Shown in pieces: positions 17,125-24,563 of a DNA stretch of 64,000 nucleotides. The notes beneath the pieces are model-generated. The model was not told the origin of the DNA and did not search any database. It saw nothing but the letters and a program-made list of their open reading frames with translations. Both the position numbers and the translations under genes were made by a program. Position 1 is the first letter of the stretch. Every line of letters starts with the position of its first letter. Source of the stretch: Saccharopolyspora phatthalungensis (GTDB lineage Bacteria; Actinomycetota; Actinomycetes; Mycobacteriales; Pseudonocardiaceae); contig NZ_JACHIW010000002.1 in assembly GCF_014203395.1 (NCBI RefSeq), forward strand, positions 1,426,001-1,490,000, in the 5' to 3' direction.

Positions 17125-18165
17125 ATGGTGGGCCCCGTGGCAAGAACGGCCACGAGCCAGGCCGGAGCCCGGCTGGACCGGCTCCGGGAGCAGATGCACA
17201 AGGCAGGCTTCGCAGCCCTACTGCTGACCTCGACCGGGGGTCGACAGCACGTTCTCGGGTCGCTGCCTGAGCCCATCGGCGAAGCCGCCGTCGTTGTCAC
17301 CGCAGAAGGCGCCGTGGTGGATGCGGTGGACTGCGACCTGCCCACGGCGATTGCCGGCGCCTTGCGGAAGGCCGACGTCGTCGATGGCGCCGTCGGCTAC
17401 GACGTTGACCTGCCGTGGGAGGTGTTCTGCCAAATCAGCAGCGCCGGGCCGAGCCTTCGGCCGGCGGCCGACCTCGTCTTCGCCGAACTAGCGAGCTGCA
17501 CGGACGCCGAAATCGCCAGTTTCGCCGCAGCCGCCGAACTCGCCGCCGTCGGCTACACGGCGGTGATGGACCACCTCCATGTCGGCATGGATGTCCGGGA
17601 GCTGTCAGGCAACGTCGATCGTTCGATCCGCCGAGCTGGTGGTCTGCTCGGCTGGTACCCCCCGGACGGCCCGGCAGCCGGCTCGGATCTGGTAACAGTC
17701 CGGGGTCATGACCCGGCCACCGCCCGGCTCACCGCCGAAACACCGGTCCGCTACGCCCTGCACCCGCTACTCGATGGCGTCGCGGGCTACGCCGCCGCCA
17801 CCGCCTTGCTCAGCAAGGCCGACGGCACACTCCGCGCCGCCAGCGACGCCTGCGCAGCAGCGACATCCTCGCTGCTGACCGCCCTCAAACCAGGCGCTTT
17901 ACTACGCGATGCCTACGACGCATTCGGTAACGAAGTCGGCGCGCACCTGGCAACATGCCGGGTCGTCTCGCTCCGGGGCGGTACGACTCAGGCGCTGCCT
18001 CGCAGCAGTGCGGTGGTCGCGCAGTCCGGCATGGTCCTCGGCATCCGCACCGGAATCGCGGTACCAGGCCGTGGCGCAGTGGAATTCGGCGAGACCGTCG
18101 CTCTCACCGGGTCGGGGGCGGACCTACTGACGGGAACGCCGCTGCGGCTTGTCGAGCTGTACTGA
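17125..18165 (+). CDS. M24 (creatinase/prolidase-like) protein, probable pseudoenzyme
   Basis: 346 residues. The N-terminal RLDRLREQMHKAGFAALLLTS matches the creatinase N-terminal domain, and the C-terminal GMVLGIRTGIAVPGRGAVEFGETVALTGSG follows the M24 ending. The expected metal ligands are not seen: no D-x-G...D-x-x-R pair, no G-H-G-I-G and no HE-x-P; only one late Glu is recognisable. It may have lost metallopeptidase activity or be a divergent hydrolase. ATG at 17125 sits too close to GAAAGG; GTG at 17137 is an equally good start. Confidence 0.65.
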   Translation: MVGPVARTATSQAGARLDRLREQMHKAGFAALLLTSTGGRQHVLGSLPEPIGEAAVVVTAEGAVVDAVDCDLPTAIAGALRKADVVDGAVGYDVDLPWEVFCQISSAGPSLRPAADLVFAELASCTDAEIASFAAAAELAAVGYTAVMDHLHVGMDVRELSGNVDRSIRRAGGLLGWYPPDGPAAGSDLVTVRGHDPATARLTAETPVRYALHPLLDGVAGYAAATALLSKADGTLRAASDACAAATSSLLTALKPGALLRDAYDAFGNEVGAHLATCRVVSLRGGTTQALPRSSAVVAQSGMVLGIRTGIAVPGRGAVEFGETVALTGSGADLLTGTPLRLVELY

Positions 18166-18201
18166 CCACACCTCCACTACGACCGCATGAGGAGAACCGC
18201 C

Positions 18202-19014
18202 ATGAACACGACCCTCCGGTACGGAGCGGACCGGGTGCCCACAGCGGACGTGGGCGGCAGCCGGGCCATGCCGCTACTCGGCTTCGGCACCCATCCGATG
18301 CGCGGAGACCAGGCCACCGAGGCCGTGCAGGCGGCGATCTCCGTCGGCTACCGGCTCGTCGACACCGCCACTCGCTACCGCAACGAGGAAGCCATCGGCG
18401 CGGCGCTGGCCCAGGCCCGCGTCCCCCGCTCCGAGCTGTTCATGACCACCAAAATGCCGCCCGACCAGGTCGGCAGGGAACGGCTGACACTTGAGCAGAG
18501 CCTTACCGCGCTGGGCATCGACTACGTCGATCTCTGGCTGATCCACTGGCCGCCGGGTGGCTATCCTGGCGTCGCCAGCTGGCACGAGTTCATCCGGGCC
18601 CGCGAGGACGGCCTGGTCCGCGCCATCGGGGTCAGCAACTACTCGATCGAGCTGATCGACGCCCTGCACGAAGCGACCGGTGTATATCCAGCCGTGAACC
18701 AGTTGCAGTGGGGGCCGGGCGACTACGACGCGGACTTCGCCGAAGCGATGCGCCGGCGAGGCGTGGTGCTCAGCGCGCACAGCCCGCTGCGCAGCACCGA
18801 CCTCAGCCACCCCGTGCTGGTCGAGGTTGCCCGTCGGCATGATCGTTCGGTGCACGAAATCGTCCTGGCTTGGAACCTTCACCACAAAGTCGCGGTGACG
18901 GTGAAGTCCGCGCACCGCGACCGGATGGTGCAGAACCTGTCAGCCGCCGACGTCACGCTAACCCCGGATGAAGTCGGGAAAATCGATGAACTGTCTGCCA
19001 GCGGAGCAGCGTGA
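18202..19014 (+). CDS. Aldo/keto reductase
   Basis: 270 residues. The tetrad is visible: Asp and Tyr in VDTATRYRNEEAIG, Lys in FMTTKMP and His in LWLIHWPPGG. The late GVSNYS, NQLQWGPGD and VTVKSAHRDRM patterns complete an NADPH-dependent (alpha/beta)8 reductase. ATG at 18202 has GAGGAG at proper distance. It is slightly short at the C-terminus. Substrate unknown; likely a keto sugar or semialdehyde. Confidence 0.88.
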   Translation: MNTTLRYGADRVPTADVGGSRAMPLLGFGTHPMRGDQATEAVQAAISVGYRLVDTATRYRNEEAIGAALAQARVPRSELFMTTKMPPDQVGRERLTLEQSLTALGIDYVDLWLIHWPPGGYPGVASWHEFIRAREDGLVRAIGVSNYSIELIDALHEATGVYPAVNQLQWGPGDYDADFAEAMRRRGVVLSAHSPLRSTDLSHPVLVEVARRHDRSVHEIVLAWNLHHKVAVTVKSAHRDRMVQNLSAADVTLTPDEVGKIDELSASGAA

Positions 19015-19084
19015 CAGCAGAGCAGCGTGACGGCGGACGGACCCGAGCTACCGGGTTGGCGATCTCGCGCGAAAGGAGTGAGTG

Positions 19085-20083
19085 ATGACGCAGCGCGTGC
19101 TCAGCACACGCCGGGACCTTCCGGGCAGCGGCCTGGCTCGCCTCGAGTCCCAGGTGGAAGTTGTCTCCTGGACTGGAACGGGCACGCCGAAACCTGCCGA
19201 ACTGGCCCGAATCGCCGGTGGCGCCAACGGTATCCTCGCCCTGGGCAACGATCGCATCGACGCCGAGCTGCTAGACGCCGCCGGACCATCGTTGCGCGTG
19301 GTCAGCCTCGCGAGCATGGGATTCGACGCGGTCGACCAACAGGCCGCCGCGGACCGAGGCGTCGTGGTCACCCACACGCCGGGGGTGCTGGCCGAGACCA
19401 CCGCCGACCTGGCCTTCGCCCTGATCCTGATGGCACGGCGCCGCCTTGCCTCAGCCCGCGACTGCCTGCACGCGGGCGGCTGGAGCGTGTTCCGCATGGA
19501 CGACTACCTCGGCCTGGACGTGTGCGGCGCGACGCTGGGCCTGCTCGGTTACGGCCAGATCGGACGAGCCGTCGCTCGCCGGGCCGCCGGCTTCGGCATG
19601 CGCGTACTCCACCACGACCCGTTCGCCCCGCAGGACGATCACCTGTCCTGGGCGGTTGACTTCGCAACACTGCTCGCCGAGTCCGACGTCCTCTCGCTGC
19701 ACGTGCCGCTGACCGACTCCACTCGAGGCATCATCGGCGCAGACCAGCTTCGCGCCATGAAGCCGACCGCGACGCTGGTCAATACCTCGCGCGGCGGTGT
19801 CGTCGACGAGGTAGCGCTGTTGGCTGCGCTTCGCGACGGCGTGATCCACTCAGCCGGACTGGACGTCTTCGAACGCGAACCGCGCGGTGCGGACGTAACC
19901 GATCTCGTCGAACAGTCCCGGCTGGTCGCCCTACCGCACGTAGGATCGGCCACCGAGGCGACCCGCGCGGCGATGGTGGACCTTGCCGTCGACAACCTCC
20001 TTGACGTGCTTTTCGGCCGCTCCGCCCGCACCCCGCTCCCGGGCACTGCCGCGAAGCCAGGCGCCGAAGAAGCCGTGCGATGA
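19085..20083 (+). CDS. D-isomer-specific 2-hydroxyacid dehydrogenase (second)
   Basis: 332 residues. LGLLGYGQIGRAVARRA (cofactor), the Arg in LVNTSRGGVVDEVALL, the Glu in FEREPRG and the His in VALPHVGSAT give a complete active site. It resembles the glyoxylate/phosphoglycerate dehydrogenase group and is not a close copy of the enzyme at 3655-4683. ATG has AAAGGAG seven bases upstream. Its stop overlaps the start of a truncated SDR, marking the break of the operon. Confidence 0.9.
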   Translation: MTQRVLSTRRDLPGSGLARLESQVEVVSWTGTGTPKPAELARIAGGANGILALGNDRIDAELLDAAGPSLRVVSLASMGFDAVDQQAAADRGVVVTHTPGVLAETTADLAFALILMARRRLASARDCLHAGGWSVFRMDDYLGLDVCGATLGLLGYGQIGRAVARRAAGFGMRVLHHDPFAPQDDHLSWAVDFATLLAESDVLSLHVPLTDSTRGIIGADQLRAMKPTATLVNTSRGGVVDEVALLAALRDGVIHSAGLDVFEREPRGADVTDLVEQSRLVALPHVGSATEATRAAMVDLAVDNLLDVLFGRSARTPLPGTAAKPGAEEAVR

Positions 20084-20163
20084 CCCACCCCGCCTTCGAC
20101 ATCCGCGACCGCGTCGCCATCATCACCGGTTCCAGCAACGAAATCGGACATGCGCTGGCGCGG
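20080..20163 (+). pseudogene. 5' fragment of an SDR gene
   Basis: ATG overlapping the previous stop gives MTHPAFDIRDRVAIITGSS, then NEIGHALA, the first beta strand and glycine motif of an SDR (one Gly replaced by Asn-Glu). After about 28 codons the match stops. The reading frame runs on to 20448 antisense to the phosphotransferase remnant, so a deletion or insertion junction lies near 20,160-20,220. Confidence 0.7.
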
Positions 20164-20222
20164 GGCCGCGCACTTGTTTCCGGTGTTCTCACCGAAGCGA
20201 AACAGGCGGTGTCCTCGGTTAC

Positions 20223-20698
20223 TCAGTCACCCAGGCCACCGGCGAACGGCATCGTTCGCCATTGCTCGATGGACGGTTTCAGTGCCTCCGCGAGCATGGG
20301 CAACTGTGGTATGAGCGCGAGGCACGCCACTGTCCGGGACATGCCAATGGCGTTGACGACGCGAAGCACATGTCCCATTCGACCGGTCCGAGCGTGGCGA
20401 GCTCGAAGTCGGAGTACAGTTCGCCGTCCGAGGTGGCGACGATATTGAACGCAGGTGCGTCCCCGTGAATCGGCTGGAAGTCGATTCCGGGGCACGCCGC
20501 CTCGAACCCCGCGCGCGAGCGGACAACAGGTTCCAGGATTTCCCATTCCCGCCGCGCGCGGTCGAGATCAGCCGGGTCGATGAGGTACGGGACGCGCTTC
20601 GAGGGCGGCAAGACCCGCTGTGATCATCTTCGGTTCGGCCGACGACAGGAACGGCAGCTCGCCCGGGTAGTCGCGCAGCGGATGGCTCGGCCCTGATG
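20223..20698 (-). pseudogene. Aminoglycoside phosphotransferase-like (APH) gene, frameshifted remnant
   Basis: Pieces of one APH/choline-kinase-like protein lie in three minus-strand frames. First comes a segment with YPGELPFLSSAEPKMITAG; then, shifted near 20,600, VPYLIDPADLDRARREWEILEP with the catalytic HGDAPAFN and metal-binding YSDFELA; then, shifted again near 20,370, VNAIGMSRTVACLALIPQL to a stop at 20223. The N-lobe is missing. At least two frameshifts plus truncation make this a dead gene. Confidence 0.75.
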
Positions 20699-20703
20699 CG
20701 GCA

Positions 20704-21183
20704 TCAGGCTGCGAGGGCGCACACTTCCGCACGCGCTCGGCGGCTTTCGAGCGCGGCGGCCAGGCTGGCTCGGCAGGTTCGGAGGATCTGCCGCGTCGCC
20801 GCCGTGTCGGGGGCCCGGCCGCAACGCGTGCAGACAACGTTGACCGAACCCGAGACCTCGTCCACCGCGACGGAAGCCTCGGCTTCGCAGCGCCGGCACC
20901 AGCGGTGTCCGGTCACGGCAATGACGTGCGTAGGCGAGCTGATGCACTCGTGCACCCATCTGCGATGCACGTGGCAGGAGATGCGGTCTAGCGCCGAGAT
21001 TTCCTCGCGTTCTTCCGCAGCGTCTTCCAGGATGAGCGTGTCCGCTAGGCGGCGATCATGTAAGTCGGCGTAGCGCTCACCGAACTGCAGGAGCTCCGCA
21101 GGTCCGGGTCGGGATGGGCGCAACGAACGACGTGGCTGAGGACGCTCGGCCTCAGTCCGTTCGGGGCTGGTGTGGAGGAGCAC
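20704..21183 (-). CDS. Conserved hypothetical protein with zinc-ribbon-like cysteines
   Basis: 159 residues starting at GTG 21183 with AGGAAGG upstream. A helical, Arg/Glu-rich N-terminus is followed by HRWCRRCEAEASVAV, 7 residues, then NVVCTRCGRAPD. The two CxxC pairs about 20 residues apart suggest a zinc ribbon. The end RASLAAALESRRARAEV is helical. I do not recognise a functional family. It is divergent from the DUF574 gene. Confidence 0.6.
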   Translation of the reverse strand: MLLHTSPERTEAERPQPRRSLRPSRPGPAELLQFGERYADLHDRRLADTLILEDAAEEREEISALDRISCHVHRRWVHECISSPTHVIAVTGHRWCRRCEAEASVAVDEVSGSVNVVCTRCGRAPDTAATRQILRTCRASLAAALESRRARAEVCALAA

Positions 21184-21421
21184 GGGCTCTGCCTTCCTGG
21201 GGGCAGCGTTGTCGGGTACTGACCAGTGTCTTTCGTCCCGGCTACGGACACATTGGTGTCAATACGTAGGGGGCTACCCATTCGCGGTAGGGGCGCAGTC
21301 CGTCTCCTGGCTCGGTTGGAGCGACTTGCCGAGCGCCGGAACGCCGATGAGGCGGCAGGTGGTACGTGGCGGAACGCTAAGGTACCGGGCGCAGTGGCCG
21401 TGGTGAGAATCGGAGTAACGA

Positions 21422-22203
21422 GTGGCTGATATCAACTACAAGGCGCCGCAGTCGCCGCGGATCTGGAACTACTGGCAGGGCGGCAAGGACAACTACGCCG
21501 TCGACCGTGCTGCCGGCGACGAGTGGATCGCTCGCCAGCCCGAGATCGTGCAGATCGCCAAGCAGTCTCGGCAGTTTCTGATCCGGGCGGTGCGCTTTCT
21601 TGCCGCCGAAGCCGGTATCCGCCAGTTCCTCGATATCGGTACGGGCTTGCCAACCCTGCAGAACACCCACGAGGTGGCCCAGGAGGTCGCACCGGAGTCG
21701 AGGATCGTCTACGTCGACAATGACCCGCTGGTGCTGACGCACGCCCGAGCGCTGCTGAGGAACACCACCGACGAGGGCGTCACCAGCTACATCGACGCCG
21801 ACTACCACAACCCCGAGTTGATCGTCTCCGACGCCAAAGCAGCCTGAACTTCACACGGCCGATCGCGGTCATGTTCATGGGCGTGCTTGGGCATGTCGCC
21901 GACTATGCGGAGGCGGTGTCGATCACGCGCCGAGTGCTGGCGGCGGTTCCGTCCGGCAGCTATTTGTTGCTGTGGGAAAACACCGACCTCACCGAGACCG
22001 CCCGCCAGGCCGCCGAGGTGTACGCCAAGAGCGACGCGATCCCGTACCGGCTGTGTTCGGTCGAGCAGGTGGCGGGTTTCTTCAAGGGGCTGGAACTGGT
22101 CGAGCCCGGCCTGACCCCGATCAACCAATGGCGACCCGACGCTGACCAGAACGGCACGAGCGAGCCGCTGGACGCCTATGGCGCGATAGGCCGTAAGCCA
22201 TAG
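21422..22203 (+). pseudogene. SAM-dependent methyltransferase, DUF574 family, single-base frameshift
   Basis: The first part (21422-21847, GTG start) has the DUF574 opening PRIWNYWQGGKDNYAVDR and FLDIGTGLPT, with VYVDNDPLVLTHARALL. It stops at TGA after SDAKAA, but the frame one base over continues at once with LNFTRPIAVMFMGVLGHVADY to 22203. Adding one C at about 21,843 restores a protein of about 260 residues, normal for the family. Either a recent inactivating mutation or a sequence error. Confidence 0.85.
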
Positions 22204-22239
22204 TGGCGTGTGTTGCCTACCGCTGAGCTGACTCTGCGG

Positions 22240-22535
22240 CGCGGACGGCCGCAGCTGAGCGCTTGGCCCGCGACCACGCGCTGATCGACCTGCTCTCCAA
22301 CGCCGAGTCGTCGGACACCGACCTCCGGCCCTGCATCGCCCACGTGACGCAAGTAGGGCAGGACGCGATCGAGCGCTCTCGAATCGACGGCACGCTGGCC
22401 GAGGGTGTCACGGCGACGGACATCGCCTATCACTTCGTCGCCCTGATGTGTGGCATGCAGCTCTCGCTCACGCAGGACCCAGTCGACATCGGGCACCACA
22501 TCGACCTTGCCGTGCGAGGCATGGCCCGCCACTGA
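22240..22535 (+). pseudogene. TetR-type regulator, C-terminal remnant
   Basis: An open stretch with no good start reads RTAAAERLARDHALIDLLSN, then QVGQDAIERSRIDGTL and YHFVALMCGMQLSL. It resembles the ligand-binding half of TetR/AcrR regulators; the DNA-binding helix-turn-helix is absent and a stop precedes the open frame. The assignment rests on pattern only. Confidence 0.45.
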
Positions 22536-22703
22536 CCCGGCGATCACGACATCTCCGTGGACTAGCGAATAAGCGTGCCGCTCCGGTGCGTCATAGCGAC
22601 CACAGTTGAGTATGCATGACGGGACTTCAGACCGTTCTCCACGCCGCCATGTCGGCCAAAAATTCGGACACGAAGCAGCCACAAAACAGTAGGGATAAGT
22701 TCA

Positions 22704-23045
22704 ATGCGGACGTGTATACGAACAATTGCCGGCCTGGTGCTGGCAGCGGCCGTGGCGCTGGGGCTCTCCGGAGCGGCTTCTGCGGCTGCGGTTGACTCGT
22801 TGACCCCCCAGGCAACCCAGTTCGCCGCCTCCGGCGGCGGCGGAAACCACGGAAATCCCGGCGGCGGCGGTAACCACGGCAACCCCGGTGGCGGCGGTAA
22901 CCATGGAAATCCCGGTGGCGGCGGAAACCACGGAAATCCCGGTGGCGCCAGCAACGAGAGCGGCGGCGGTAACGGGACCGACCTCGGCGACAACCCGGTT
23001 GACACTGCGCCCACCGGAGCATCGTTCTGGCAGGATTTCCTGTGA
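22704..23045 (+). CDS. Small secreted Gly/Asn/His repeat protein
   Basis: 113 residues. A Sec-type signal peptide (MRTCIRTIAG, then a hydrophobic stretch to ALGLSGAASA, likely cleavage after ASA) is followed by a short linker and four tandem GGGGNHGNP units (residues 44-79), then an acidic tail ending SFWQDFL. No known domain is recognised. Regular His spacing suggests metal binding or a cell-surface matrix role, which is speculation. The terminal aromatic tail is intact. Confidence 0.65.
   Translation: MRTCIRTIAGLVLAAAVALGLSGAASAAAVDSLTPQATQFAASGGGGNHGNPGGGGNHGNPGGGGNHGNPGGGGNHGNPGGASNESGGGNGTDLGDNPVDTAPTGASFWQDFL
22833..22940 (+). repeat. Four tandem 27-bp repeats inside the secreted-protein gene
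   Basis: Four units encode GGGGNHGNP with mainly synonymous differences (AAC CAC GGA AAT CCC versus AAC CAC GGC AAC CCC). This indicates selection on the peptide rather than a brand-new DNA expansion. Confidence 0.85.
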
Positions 23046-23425
23046 AAATCGGTAGCCACTACTGAGTAGCTGACGCAACCTGTGGTGATCGACAATCACC
23101 GACAAATAGACGCGTAGCGCTTCAAAAATTGGACGAAGTACCGGCTCGCTCCGCTCCACCCGTTGGTCCCGCCTTCAAAGCCGAGTGTGCAGCACGTGCA
23201 GCCGAATTCTCCTCGGAGAACTGCGCAGTGTGATGGAGTATCCGGATTTCCAGGCCAGCCAGGACACGTCCAAGTGAATCTGGCGTGACCGCGCATGCCC
23301 CGGAGCAGCAACGCCGTCGGACCGCCCGCGCCGACGAGGGAATCCTCGATTCGTTGGCGTGCCGCATTGGTCGACGTTCTCGCGACAATGGCTAGTAGCA
23401 AGAACTAGGGGAAGCGAGGGACGCG
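23046..23425. other. 380-bp region without a recognised gene
   Basis: Short ORFs on both strands look like chance reading frames with no recognisable motif or ribosome site. It probably holds the end of the secreted-protein transcript and the promoter of the hydrolase. Confidence 0.4.
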
Positions 23426-24340
23426 GTGCTGCAGCAAGGAGCCATCCCGACCGATGGAGCAGAGCTCTACTTCGAGGCGCGCGGCGAGGGGCCTCCCGTG
23501 CTCCTCATACAGGGCGGCGTAAGCGAGGCCGGCGCAACCGAACAGCTGGCCGACGCATTGGCCCGGCGTTATCAGGTGATCACTTACGACCGGCGCGGCC
23601 TGTCCCGCAGCACCGTCTCGACCGACGTCCCGATCACGATGGCACGTCATGCCGACGATGCGGGAGCCCTGTTGGCCGCGGTCGCGACACAGCCGGCACG
23701 GGTGGTAGGGGTCAGCATCGGTGCGCTGATCGGGCTGCATCTGGTCGTGCAGCACCCCGACCGCGTGGATGTGCTTGTTGCGCATGAACCACCGATGTCC
23801 GCGGTGGTGCCGGACGGCGTCCAGGAAGAGGCACTGGATACCGTTGCCGCGCTTGCACGTAAAGACGTGTGGGCAGCGATCCGGCATATGGTCGCACTGA
23901 CCAATGGCGAGGGCTCTAGGGAAGAAGGAGCCCGGTCGCCGGATCCGATTGGCGACCTCGGCGCGAACCTGCACCGCTTTTTCGGTTACGACTTCCCCGC
24001 AGTACGAAGTTCGACGCTGGACTCCGCCGGCCTCGCCGGAGTGCCGGAATCGACGGCAATCATCCCGACCGGCGGCGCGGAGTCACGCGGACAATGGGAG
24101 TACCGCTGCGCCAGCACACTCGCGCATCAGCTCGGCCGCGAGCTCGTCGAAATGCCCGGCGGGCACAACGGTCTGGTCAGCCACCCGCAAGCAACCGCGG
24201 CCGCGCTGATGCGCCTGTTCTCGGAGCCCACCCACGAGAATTTTCTGTCGGACCTCGTCGTTCGGGGCGTTCTTGAGAATCCTACAAGCGGGTCCCATCG
24301 GTCTGACGGTAAACCTGGACACAGTGAGTCAATCGGCTGA
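23426..24340 (+). CDS. Alpha/beta hydrolase
   Basis: 304 residues. VLLIQGGVSEAG (oxyanion region), ITYDRRGLSRS, the nucleophile elbow GVSIGALIGLH and the catalytic His in MPGGHNGLVSHPQ are visible. About 35 residues at the end (after LFSEPTHE) look like read-through and overlap the 3' end of the convergent WXG-like gene, so the natural stop may have been lost. Substrate unknown. Confidence 0.85.
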   Translation: MLQQGAIPTDGAELYFEARGEGPPVLLIQGGVSEAGATEQLADALARRYQVITYDRRGLSRSTVSTDVPITMARHADDAGALLAAVATQPARVVGVSIGALIGLHLVVQHPDRVDVLVAHEPPMSAVVPDGVQEEALDTVAALARKDVWAAIRHMVALTNGEGSREEGARSPDPIGDLGANLHRFFGYDFPAVRSSTLDSAGLAGVPESTAIIPTGGAESRGQWEYRCASTLAHQLGRELVEMPGGHNGLVSHPQATAAALMRLFSEPTHENFLSDLVVRGVLENPTSGSHRSDGKPGHSESIG

Positions 24341-24554
24341 CGATCTCGCGTCCGTCTTCGGTCAGGTTGACAACTCCTTGGTCCCAGCGAGAACAGAAGT
24401 CGGCCACGGTGTCGGCAAGACGCTCATGCCCGAACGCATCCGAAGGGCAGTCGATGTCGCTGACTCGCATCGTCCGCATCGACTCGATGGTCGTGTTCAC
24501 GCCCTCCGACGCTTGAGTCAAAGCGGTTAAGTCGACGCGAAACCCGTCCGTCAT
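24282..24554 (-). CDS. Small WXG100/EspC-like ESX-associated protein
   Basis: 90 residues, all helical, with no signal peptide: FRVDLTALTQASEGVNTTIESM, then DIDCPSDAFGHERLADTV and FCSRWDQGVVNLTEDGREIVSRL. The AFGHERL and RWDQGV blocks resemble EspC/WXG100-type type VII secretion partners, with W in place of the WXG turn. Its ATG abuts the end of the giant gene: in the frame one base over, the giant gene would end at a TGA overlapping this ATG. Co-transcription and a role as export partner are likely. Confidence 0.65.
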   Translation of the reverse strand: MTDGFRVDLTALTQASEGVNTTIESMRTMRVSDIDCPSDAFGHERLADTVADFCSRWDQGVVNLTEDGREIVSRLTHCVQVYRQTDGTRL

Positions 24555-24563
24555 GCGGGTGAC

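Noticed and set aside
21841..21847. Programmed frameshift in the DUF574 gene
   Set aside because: No slippery heptamer or downstream structure is visible; a lost base is simpler.
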